64,000 nt of DNA. Source: Hetaerina americana. Taxonomy: Eukaryota; Arthropoda; Insecta; Odonata; Calopterygidae. The position numbers were made by a program, and so were the translations under genes. How positions within the stretch are numbered: position 1 is the first letter of the stretch; each line of letters starts with the position of its first letter. The DNA lies in contig JAKTNV010000001.1 in assembly GCA_022747635.1 (NCBI GenBank), forward strand, positions 39,389,572 through 39,453,571. The letters are read 5' to 3'. Shown piece after piece: positions 10,409-20,281 of the stretch. The notes under the pieces were generated by a model. That model was given only the letters and a program-made list of their open reading frames with translations. It ran no database searches and had not been told where the DNA came from.

Positions 10409-11648
10409 TAGGGCAAATGATTACTTAGGGGATGATCAGTTTGGATTTAGGAAGGGGAGAGGTACGCGTGATGCCATTGCAGTAATGAGATTATTAATCG
10501 AGAGGAATATAGAACACAACCAGGAGGTATTTGCCTGTTTCGTAGATTTCGAAAAAGCGTTTGATAGAGTGAATTGGGAAAAACTAATGAGTATATTGCA
10601 GAAAATAGGAATAGATTGGAGGGAAAGGAGGCTAATCCGCAACCTGTACATGTCTCAGACTGCTCAGGTGCGGGTGGGAAACGGGGAGTCAGGATGGGCA
10701 GTGTTAGGAAGGGGTGTAAGGCAGGGTTGCCCATTATCACCGTTGCTGTTCAACCTGTATGCAGAGGAAATGATCAAAGAGGCATGGGAAGAACTCGAGG
10801 TAGGAATGAAAGTGGGCGGGGAATTCGTAAAATCAGTTAGGTTTGCTGATGACCAAGCCTTAGTTTGTCAGTCAGCCAAGGGGCTGCAAGCATTGCTGAG
10901 TGAATTGGAAATTCAGTGCGACAGGTATGGGATGAGAATCAATATTAATAAAACAAAGGTTATGCGATTTTCTAGAAAGAAAAAGGCCAAGCTTAACATT
11001 AAAATAGGAGGGCAAAAACTAGAGCAGGTAGAACAGTTTACGTATCTCGGTAGTGTTTTGGACCAACACGGTCCAAGTAGTAGGGACGTAAGGAGAAGAA
11101 TTGCGCTAGGCAAAGAGGCTTTCACAAGGAGGAGGAAGTTGATGACGGGGACGTTGAGTAAGGATATTAAGAAAAAACTCGTAAAAACTAAGATATGGGA
11201 CGTAGTTGTGTACAGCTCGAAAACATGGTCACTGACTCAAGATGATATAAGTAGATTGGAGGCTTTTGAAATGTGGTTGCGGAGATGGACTGAGAAGGTG
11301 AAATGGACTAAAAAGAAAACAAATGAGTAAGTACTAGGTATGATAGGCGAGAAGAGGGTTTTTTTGGGAGAAATCCTATGGAGGCAGAATAAATGGATGA
11401 AGGGCGTAATGATCGGCAGTGGGATGTTGAAGACTGTGATAGAGGGTAGAATGTTGGGCAAAAGAGGAAAGGGAAGGAACAGGATAGGGATGTTGGACGG
11501 GATGAAGGGGGGAAGAAAGTACTCAGAGATGAAGAGGGACCTGATATAGAGTAGGATGATGGATTTTGTGTTTTGTTAGGAGTAATAAAATATTTGTTTG
11601 GTAGTTGTGTCCATCGAAAAACCTACCTTAACCGGTAGATTACCTTAA
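10403..11648 (+). mobile_element. RTE/BovB-like LINE copy 2, 5'-truncated
   Basis: A 5'-truncated non-LTR retrotransposon beginning abruptly at the end of a TA tract and ending with AACCTACCTTAACCGGTAGA before an A-rich run and another TA tract. It retains the RT from just before the [10 protein letters not shown] box to the C terminus plus a short 3' UTR, but lacks the endonuclease and N-terminal RT. Target duplication cannot be scored because both flanks are (TA)n. It is the best-preserved member of the family here and the reference for copies at 7.6-9.2, 13.1 and 53.3 kb. Confidence 0.9.
10404..11549 (+). pseudogene. Partial non-LTR retrotransposon reverse transcriptase
   Basis: The frame reads [36 protein letters not shown] (first catalytic Asp), [19 protein letters not shown], then FADDQALV near 10842 (the F/YADD catalytic pair), [14 protein letters not shown], a YLGSVLDQ thumb segment and [19 protein letters not shown]. 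An in-frame TAA at 11328-11330 replaces the Glu codon found in the copy at 53.5 kb; past it the same frame continues open to 11549 (GMIGEKRVFLGEILWRQNKW ... RNRIGMLDGMKGG). The catalytic motifs look intact, but the fragment has no endonuclease, no native start and this stop. The open frame upstream to 10239 is microsatellite-encoded and not part of the protein. The role would have been target-primed reverse transcription of the element RNA. Confidence 0.85.
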
Positions 11649-11650
11649 AA

Positions 11651-11728
<78 letters not shown>

Positions 11729-11800
11729 GTCGCCGAAGAGTGTTCCATTTCGAAGATATCATATATATATATATATATTAATATATATACACACAACACT
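11649..11800. repeat. A-run and (TA)n microsatellites
   Basis: A12 followed by about 75 bp of TA, a 35-bp non-repeat segment, then a second TA tract at 11759-11790 ending in ACACACAAC. Confidence 0.9.
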
Positions 11801-12096
11801 CCCTTTGATAAATGCTATAGTGTATCCATCATCCCTCCCACCGTCTGATCCTCCACTGAAACTGAAAACATTAGAGCAATCCTTCATCTGGCTCTTGGAG
11901 TCCTGGAATTGGCCAGGCATCAATATTAGGCATTAATTACCCTGCTCCAATTATATTATCATCCCCCTTCCACCCCCATCACTTTCTACATTTTCCCCAC
12001 CCTTCTAACGCTGCACCTCAAAACCCGTCCCTTCGGAATTCTCTCCCCACCTTCCCCTTCCATCCATCGCTCCAGCCCTCGTATTCCCTTCAGTTC
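11801..12096. other. Pyrimidine-rich unassigned segment
   Basis: C+T-rich on the plus strand, leading directly into the family-B repeat. It could be the internal part of that element, but the palindromic copy at 5.6 kb lacks it, so this cannot be tested here. Confidence 0.4.
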
Positions 12097-12213
12097 TGTC
12101 CCTCTCTTCCTTGATAAAGGTGGTCACGACCACCGAAAATTCGAAAAATAGTGAGTCTCTTTTTTGTGTGTTTCTGTGTTTTTGTCTGTGTCCACTAGTG
12201 CTAAGTGTTATAC
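12097..12213 (+). repeat. Family-B repeat, single arm, PLE-like end
   Basis: This matches the minus-strand left half of the palindrome at 5564-5746: CCTCTCTTCCTTGATAAAGG, a perfectly paired stem GGTGGT (12119-12124) with ACCACC (12129-12134), GAAA at 12135-12138, and the CTAGTGCTAAGTGTTATAC terminus. The stem is complete here but mismatched in the 5.6-kb copy. The box TTGATAA departs from the hammerhead CUGANGA at two positions, so catalysis is unlikely. It is followed directly by (TA)n. Confidence 0.6.
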
Positions 12214-12218
12214 ATTAT

Positions 12219-12220
12219 TA

Positions 12221-12274
<54 letters not shown>

Positions 12275-12310
12275 CATATACACACACATGTATACAAACA
12301 TATATAAACA
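12219..12310. repeat. (TA)n/(CA)n microsatellite
   Basis: TA run then ACATATACACACACATGTAT. A smaller ATATACACACACACATATAC tract lies at 12470-12505. Confidence 0.95.
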
Positions 12311-12532
12311 TAAGTAAGACTGCGGTCTTACTTACTTGAAGAATGCCGGAAGGTTAAACAATTTACCATGTGAGTGTCCTTTTCAGTGTTACTATTTTAT
12401 TTGTGTTCTATTGTGCCGTCCACATATTATACTGCTCGTGTGAGTATTTCCATATAATTGATATATAAATATATACACACACACATATACACATATATTT
12501 ATTTATGTTGGTTTGAATGCAATCAGGATATA

Positions 12533-12950
12533 CGTGGGCTCTCCAAAAAGTATTCTCCATTTACGTTTAGCGAGCAAAGTAATGGGGGGAGCTAAATTTT
12601 TAGTCTTTTGATACAGCAGTCTACCTTGAGCTCTAGTATTCGGAGAGTCACGCCATTTGTCATTTTTGACGCTGGCTAGTCAAAAAGAAAAATACCATTG
12701 GAAATTCCACCAAATGTAAAATTTGTTTAGCAATAAAGTTTTACTGGAAATAAGCTTCAAAACTGCTGATATTCATCGGGATATCTGTGCTGCGCCCCGA
12801 AAAGCTACAGTGTTGTGCTTTAGTGATTTTGTTAGTTTAAAAGTTAAGGGACAAATGCCAATGATGTGTAAGAACTGGCTACCAGGCGGTTTATCCACCA
12901 CAAGGCTAGGCCACCGCTGCGGTCCTCTTCGGGAGCATTAGTGTGCCCAT
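12533..12950 (+). pseudogene. Probable degraded mariner, N-terminal part
   Basis: GGGCTCTCCAAAAAGTATTC at about 12537 resembles a mariner terminal repeat. The frame at 12723-12941 contains FKTADIHRDICAA, then KATV, FVSLKVKGQ and WLPGGLSTT, which I align by eye with the transposase helix-turn-helix region (A..IHRDICAAYG, W...FK.G, GRPSTT). There is no catalytic domain and no second terminus. Weak: an old fragment if correct. Confidence 0.4.
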
Positions 12951-13116
12951 TTTGATACTAAATACATCACTGCCTCACTCCAACTTCACTCATTATTATG
13001 TCTACGAACTCATTACATAGTTCCTATAATTACAATTGGCTTGTGGTTTTTTGAAAGTAAAAGCACTGAGTTTAGGGACGTTTAGACACTATGATGGTTG
13101 CTCTAGCACTACTGTA

Positions 13117-13300
13117 GGGCAAAAAATAAATCAGATGTAACAGTTTACCTATCTAGGAAGTGTTTTGGACCAGAATGGTCAAAGTAGTAGATACATATGG
13201 AAAAGAATTGCAATACACTAAGAAGCTTTCATAAGAAGATAATTGATGACAGAGATTTTGAGTGAGGATGGTAAGAAATGACTCATCGAAATCTTGATAG
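13117..13300 (+). mobile_element. Old fragment of RTE-like LINE family 1
   Basis: The DNA aligns without long gaps to copy 2 at about 11009-11190: AGTGTTTTGGACCA (in the YLGSVLDQ codons), AAGTAGTAG, AGAATTGC and TTGATGAC are shared with many substitutions between. Several in-frame stops are present, so no open frame reveals it. Clearly older than the copies at 7.6, 10.4 and 53.3 kb. Confidence 0.7.
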
Positions 13301-16300
13301 GAAGCCTGGTTCACATAATTATCATTATTATTATGTGAATGACGCCTGTGATTAGATTAGGGATATTCGATGCTTTAAATATTAGAAACATGCTGGTGTA
13401 ACAGGCTGGTGGAAAATATTTCGAACTTGATGAAAGCTCACAGCTCGTGGGTAATGTGGGTAATGCAAGATGTCCATTAACGAGTCTAATGAGTGAGTCT
13501 CCCATTTCTCCGTCAAAAGCGTTTACCACAATGGCACCCGGAAACCTCGAAACGAAGTGAGCGTTAATGCTTTCGAAGTAGCTAATGAATAAGCTCATCG
13601 GGGAAAAGTTTAAAACGTGAACAAAACGACATAAATAGTTCCGATTACGATTGGAAAATGAATGGTCCTTTGAACCAATCCGCCGACATTTTGAGGGGAG
13701 GGTAGGTAGAAGGGGGAGGTCACCGGCCCCGGGATAATATTTTGCGAGTTTCGACGCGGCCCTATCGGAGAATAAATGTATGCGCGTGTGCGCGAATAAA
13801 ACGGCCCGCTCTAATTCCAATCACTCGAGGCAAGGGAGTCATGTCCCTCCACTCGCCGTCCTATTTTGGTGTCAAATTCGTCCGCTCACCGCCGTCGCCC
13901 CCTTTTGTCCGGCCGGACCGCGTGATTGCTCGCCCGCCCTTGCTCCGACCGAAACCGCTTTCGATTCGTTCGTATTACGTTCGCAGGACGTTGATGTCTG
14001 TTGCAGTGTTTGGTGCGGATCACCATCAGTGGTCCTTGTTGATCTTTTGCCGTTTGTTTCGAATTTCTCAATTTCCTCTCGACTAATTACCCGTGAAACT
14101 CAATGCTGTTCTAATGGCCCATGAATTCCTTGATTTCCCGGTGGTTCACCAGGTTCTCTTCTTCCGGGTTGCGTTCTTCTCGGCAGAACGGCTGCGGAAC
14201 GCTTAGCTTAGATTTCATTTCTTATATTATATTTTTTATTAGCTTATAAATTAATGCACAGGGAAAGTATAATGATATTTCTTACGCTTTTCTCCTGACA
14301 GTAGTTCTTTTTTGTGCATTTTAGAGTGTGTTCTTCTTCATAAAGTCCTGAAGTTATTGAAAAGCGTTTTATGATCTTTTATTAATGAAAAACTATTTGA
14401 AACCTAATAGAAACCCGTTTTCTTTTTGAATCTCCAAAAAAAGCGTTAAAGTAGAGATAACATCCTGGCACTAAGAAAGAAAAAAATCGCTTTAATACTT
14501 TAGTCATAAATTTTGGATGAATAATAAGGAATATATTGGTTTAAGGTGTAAGGAATAAATTGGTAAGGAGTATGTATTCTTAGTGTAGACAATCGAAATA
14601 TTCAGGTTTATGTGAAGTTGTGTGCGATGTATATGTACTCGTATATTAGAGACGGTGTCCGTTGACAGAGGGAGGTTAAGAAAAATGATAAAAAAAGTCA
14701 ATAGCTGTTGGTTTGAAAATAAATTATAAAAATTCAATATTTTTGTATCTTTTTACCCTTTATGAATATAGCTATGGAAATAGTTTCGTAATAATTGAAC
14801 CCTGAGTAATGATATGCAATTTAGAAACACATGTGAACATAGTTGCTATAAATTGGGGTTATAAAGAATATTTTAAAGTCCATTTAACCGAATTTATCAT
14901 TTCATTTTGACGAATGTATGCTATCTTCATGTCTTCAATTCAAAACATTAAAGTTAAGGTGGGATATTGTTCATCATAAAACTTAAGTCATATTTATGGA
15001 CGATTGTTTACTAAAGTTACTGACAGACCTTTAGTCAACCCACGGTAGGTTCATATGAACAATTCTTTCTTAGGACGCAAGACGCAGCTGCAGAACAGTT
15101 GCCGAGATCTCAAAATTTCAGCTGTTGGTTTAAAACTGTGTCAGAGACGGGGAAACCAAGGCGTGGAAGGGGTGAGGAGTGAGTATCTGTAAGAACAATA
15201 AGGTGTGGTTGAGTTTCTCTTAGGGGAGCTTGTAAGAGAGCATCGTTGCGGAGAAGCGTGTGGATTTGTCTGATACCATGGGGGGTTCTGTCAACTGCTC
15301 TGACGCAACTTCTTCATCCTAATTATACCCTACACATACTCATATCCACCTCTTAAATTAGCCAGACGTCGTTGATTTTTCCCACTCTTGAATACCCCGG
15401 AACAATAGTACGAAAACAGAAAAGCAGAGAAGCATGGGCAGAGAGTAGGCACATTAGTGTTTGCCTTCTCCTCTGGTGAATAATTCATTAAGGAAAAGTG
15501 GCTTCGAAAAAGGCGACCTAATATCAAAAGATGGACTGACGAATGTGAGCATGACAAAAATTTAAGTAATGGATTGGATCCAAAGAGGATAGGGTCCACT
15601 GTAATATTTCTCATGCGTTAATTTGAATGCCATTCTTGAAGTTAGCATCGCTCCTATGCAGTGGCACTTTAAGTGTTTAAATTTCCAAATGTGCTAGATC
15701 ATGCCAAAGTACATAAAAATGCGTGAACGAGAAAGTTGTCAGTGTTTCGCATTTTAGAATCTCAGAGAAATTATGCCTCGCTGGAGGCCCCTCTTTAGCT
15801 TTCATTATCAATTCTGATGTAGCATTATATTTTCTCATAAAAGGAAGCCATTGCAAAGTATCCTAGTGATAAGTATTACAATATATACTTTTACATAATT
15901 TGGTATTTACGATTTTATACTAAAGAAGCTTAAATAACCTTTCGCCCAACTATTTCAGTTTTAAAATTTGATTCATAATACGCCCCTATCTCTGCATCAA
16001 TTAACTGAAAAGAGCAGAAATAAAATGAATAATATCATTAAAATTGCTACTTCTGTCGCCCAAATCCTTGAATCACAGGATGTGTGTGATATAATAATCA
16101 TGTTACAGTGAATCATTTACCGAACAATTGATTATAAATTGTAGAAAATAAAATTGAAAGTTAATAACTTTTACCCTTAATAAAATATCTTAAGTCATAA
16201 TAAGAAGTAACAATGATTGTAATTAATGAAAATTTAGCTAGTAAATTACGTTATTTCGGCTAGCTGAAATGAAGTATTCTTTCTACGTATCCATATTCAT

Positions 16301-16999
16301 CAGTATTGTGAATGGAACAAATAGTCGTGGTTATCTTCATTGACTAAAAATATTTTCACTAGGTCCAAATTCGTATTTTAAATAATGTTTATCCCATGTT
16401 TGTGGTCCATTTTAAAGGTTTATCTGGAAAATGCAAAGGCCACATAATCATTTAATGATAATACTAAGCCATGTAAGGTACTGTTATTAATCATAATTGT
16501 TATACCATCAAAGAAATGTTACCAATTAATCAAAGAAAGCGTAACTATGGCGAATGCTAACGACTTGTTCCATTTTTAAAAATTAAGATTTAGGAAACTT
16601 AAGCATATTCACCAAAAAGTTTATAGCTGAAAAAATTTCTCGGCCTAGAATAATGTTTTCATACAATAATAATTTGAGAGCAGAGAATGAGAGCATGTGT
16701 TTAAACAATCTTATGATGCTTAAAAGGTAAGATATGATTTACAAAAAGAAATTTTTTATAAGATCTCCATTAGTGGTTACGTGTGCATTTCAATCTAGTT
16801 TGCTACCATATTGAGTATTCCGAAGAGTTTTTACGACGATATTTAAAGATTGTCAGAAAATGATTCCTGCTTCGTTTACTTTTACTCCTGACAAAATTAA
16901 GCAGTCGAAGACTAAAAATGAAGACGCCCATTAAAAACCCGAGTACTTAAAATAAATCCGTGGATGGATGCGATGATCACAGGAACACTTTCTTAAAGA
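13301..16999. other. Unassigned; CpG-richer segment at about 13.7-14.1 kb
   Basis: Overlapping frames of up to 169 residues (13311-13820 minus; 13742-14124 plus) occur in a more G+C- and CpG-rich stretch, but none shows a domain, a signal peptide or good splice sites. It could be regulatory or simply unique DNA. From 14.2 to 17.0 kb the sequence is A+T-rich with nothing recognised. Confidence 0.4.
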
Positions 17000-19060
17000 C
17001 GTCATAAAACTAGGGAATGGAAAAAAAAGATCCCAACCCGCACCAAAGGAGACGCAAACTCAGAACGAAATATTCTCCGCCATTAACATTTGTCAGGCCT
17101 AAAACCTGTCGCCTTAGCGGAAAGGTTGATGGAAAAGGGAGAGAAGTAAGGGAAAAGGGTAGTAAGAAAGAAAATAAAGAGGGAGGGAAGCACGGCGGGT
17201 AGATCGAGAGAGAGGGAAGGGTGAATTGGGAGGTATGGGAAGAAAGAGGGTGCATCCATACAAAAATGCAAAGCCACATCCCCCTTTGCGAAATTTTTTC
17301 ACCATAAAATTTTAAAACAAGGGGAAGTTTGTTTTGTGTGGAGTGAGAAAGAGAGAGGGAGATGAGAGTTAGATAAGCAGAGGCGGAGGAAGGGAGGTTG
17401 GGGAAATGGAACGCACTTGAGGGTAAGGAAAGGAGAGCCAAGAAATGGGGAGTGTGTTTTGTTCATGGGTTGAAGAGGGAAGTATTTAAAAAAATAAAGG
17501 AGATGAGGTGAGGAGTAGGGGGGGGGGCAGGGTGTTCCTTGGAAGGAAGGAAGCATCTCCACGCGAAGAAAATACAGTAGTTTTGGAGGAAAAGGTTGAG
17601 AAAAAAATGTAAAAGTTGGCACCTTTCTTACTCATTCCCCTCTCTTCCTCCAGCACACCGTCACATCCCCCGTACCCATCACCCTCTTCCTCCTCTACTC
17701 CATCTTCCAGCTTTCCTCTGAAATTTGTTGATGCCCTCTCCACCCAAATATCCATCCCCATTTACTTTCACCCCCGCCTACTCCGTCCCACCCTACTGGT
17801 CGTACTTAACTCCCCTCCCCCCCCCCAACTCCAGCTCTCCTTTCTCGCAACCGGCATTCTCACCCTGTCCCTCTCCGCCCCAAATGAGAGAAGTGTGTAC
17901 TCAAATGGAATACTAATTTCTCGAAGAGCTGTCATACACGATTCTTGTCGAGGCTGGCGGCTGGGGTGGGGGACGAAGGGGGGATAGAGGTGAGTGGGGA
18001 GGCAAGGGGGATGGTATGGGGGAGGAAGAGCCATCGTGGAAAAAATTCATGAAGTTTTTTTAAATAAAACGAATGAAAAATACGGGGGGATGTAAAGATG
18101 GGTAGGAGTTATGGTAGGGAGGGGAGGGAGGTAGAGAGAGAAGGAGGAGTGTATGTGAGAGAGAGAGAAGTAGTGGAAGACTCACTGGAGCGAGCACGAA
18201 GAGTGCTCGTGGAAGTCCGGAAGTGGAAGGGCGGAGATTTCGATGCCGAGAGTGCGGGGGTCGGGATAGGCGGGGAAGGGGTGTTGGAGGAGAGGATGTT
18301 GTGAGAGTGCTTTTCCGAGGGGGCGCGGAGGGGTAAGGGAGTGGCGGCGACCGGGGAGGAGAAGATTGTGGCGACGGAGGAAGGTGGGAAGTTAGGAGGT
18401 AGGGAGGAGGGTCGCGGAGGGAAAACGGAGCTCCCATGGTGGGCCGAGAGAAAGAAGTGTGTGGGAATCGGGATGGGCGGTGGGTAGAGATCTGGGCGGC
18501 TGAGTTTCGTTGCCGGGAGAGGTGCGGGGTTGAGAGGAGTAGGGTGAGGATGGAAGGAGGAGGAGGCGGACAAGAGGGGGGTTTTAATTTGAAGGCGTAC
18601 TTTTTCCATTAAGGAAAGTGAAGTACCGGCGAGGGAGATTTGGTGGGGGCGTCGGGTGGAAACCTGGTTGGGGGTACGGGACTGAGTTGGCTCGCGAAGG
18701 GAGGAGGGGGCGTTTGACGTAGGGAGGAGTTGAGTCGTTGGCCGTGGGTGGAGGTGGAAATAAACGCCGTCGGAGTGGCCCCGGAGGGTGAGAAGTCCTT
18801 GGCGGGGCGAGGGAATGGGTGGGAGGATGGGGTGAATTCAAGAGGATTCTGAATTCGTGAGGAAGATGAGATGGGAATGATTGCAAGCAGCCTTTGATGG
18901 TCTCTGGATTGCCGAGGGTATAGGAAGAAAAGTGGTAGAGGGGGACGGGGTGTGGAGGGAAGAAAGAATGAGAAGGCAAGGGCGTAGAGGGCCGGGGAAG
19001 GAGGAGGGAGGGGTGCGTCCCTGCTTGCCGCGAAGACTCAGCCACTCGAATTGTGCGAGG
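17000..19060. repeat. Purine/pyrimidine-biased islands
   Basis: About 17110-17600 is G+A-rich on the plus strand, switches abruptly near 17620 to C+T-rich until about 17880, and returns to G+A-rich at about 17930-19040. Many overlapping frames of 60-166 residues stay open in several phases at once because stop codons are rare on such strands. The putative products are Pro/Ser- or Gly/Arg/Glu-rich and match nothing. I treat the island as non-coding. Confidence 0.55.
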
Positions 19061-20069
19061 GACGTCGGGAGGGAGCAGGAGAGCCTGGGCTTCCGCTCTC
19101 TTTAAACTTCCCTCTACACGTTTCTTTCTCGCACTCTATTTGTACACATAAATCCTTACGTTTTGCTGAAACCGTTCCTGCATACATTCTTTGTGGCTAT
19201 TTCCCTACCCGCTGCGTCTTTTTGGAATTCGCAATCGCACGAGAAACCAGGATGCATGTCACAAGAATTGGTATGTCGTCGAAGAAAAAAGCATTGATAA
19301 GAAAGGAGAGAACTCCAGGCCTCGAGAAAGTTCTTCGGTTCAGCAAATTTTGTTGGTAGTGCGTACAAATGTTTTTTTATGTAGAACATTAAGGAGCAAA
19401 CATGTTCCATGAATAACATCAAATAAAAATTTGGAGCAAAAAACTTAAGGTGAAAATGTTTGTAGTATTTACTGATTTATGCTGTGCAATCATGATTAAT
19501 GATAAGTAAAAATATACTCGTAGCAGTGTATTTAAATTTTTGTCACTAGCTAACCTTTGTGTGAGTCAGCGTAGTTACGCAGAAGCGCATTTTCGGTAAA
19601 TAGAAATGAAACAAAAGAAATACGAACACACTTTTCGACTTCATTTGATTTCGGATTTTTAAATTTATTCTGCAGAAAAAGAATCATCATTTGAATTAGA
19701 ACCGCTTCGTAGTCGTCGTAATTGTTTAATCATTGCCATTATAGTGATATCCGGTTACATAAAGTGACGTTTGAAAATGAGGACTTTTATTTAAGAGAAT
19801 TAAAACTCTAAAGCTTTTTTAAACTTTGTCGATACAGAAAGGGATTAGCAAAAAAATGAGTGGGGCGTTTTGAAACGAAGGGAGCGTGATTTCTTAACGG
19901 AGACCAAGGTGAAAAATGAGGGAACACGAAGGCAAGACGAGATGTTAAAGACTTAGGAGTAAAAGCGGGAAAAGGTATATCTTTAGTAAAGAAAACTAGA
20001 AAGATAGAATGGGTACACAATATCTGTTCATCTATATTTTTCCATTTTTAATAATATCAGTTTGTAAAA
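19061..20069. other. A+T-rich, nothing recognised
   Basis: Flanking DNA of the large composite element; no gene or repeat seen. Confidence 0.5.
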
Positions 20070-20082
20070 TATTATTAATGTG
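20070..20082 (+). repeat. Left target-site duplication of composite PLE
   Basis: TATTATTAATGTG, repeated exactly at 24048-24060. Confidence 0.9.
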
Positions 20083-20168
20083 TTCGTTCGAAGGTTTCCG
20101 CGGCGATGAGTAGGTGATTTCCACATTTTTCGGGCTGCGTCCGCGTATGTCGTTTAAAAGTACAACAG

Positions 20169-20198
20169 TTTCGCCAGCTATCCTGCTGGCGTCCTCAG
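20169..20198 (-). ncRNA. Hammerhead-like core, left copy
   Basis: On the minus strand: CTGAGGA (20198-20192), a 6-bp stem GCCAGC/GCTGGC with loop AGGATA, then GAAA (20172-20169). It is the exact mirror of the motif at 23962-23991, whose entry has the assessment. Confidence 0.5.
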
Positions 20199-20229
20199 GT
20201 CAAGGATGAAAAGAAGCTTGTTGTCCCGT

Positions 20230-20281
20230 CTTATATAGGAAAAATCCGGCGCCAATACCGGGAAATTTCTTGGCCAATCAG
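20230..20281 (-). promoter_or_regulatory. TATA- and CCAAT-like elements, outward-facing
   Basis: On the minus strand TATATAAG (20237-20230) lies about 40 bp after GATTGGCC (near 20280), just past the stop codon. They point toward the left flank. Inferred promoter of the PLE terminal repeat, by position and sequence only. Confidence 0.4.

Noticed and set aside
13311..13820. 169-residue minus-strand frame
   Set aside because: No domain, repeat or motif recognised; it ends in an Ile/Met-rich microsatellite-like tail (TATTATTATTATG). Kept only as an unassigned region.
18109..18609. 166- and 125-residue minus-strand Pro/Ser-rich frames
   Set aside because: Same composition effect; overlapping open phases and no splice or start context.
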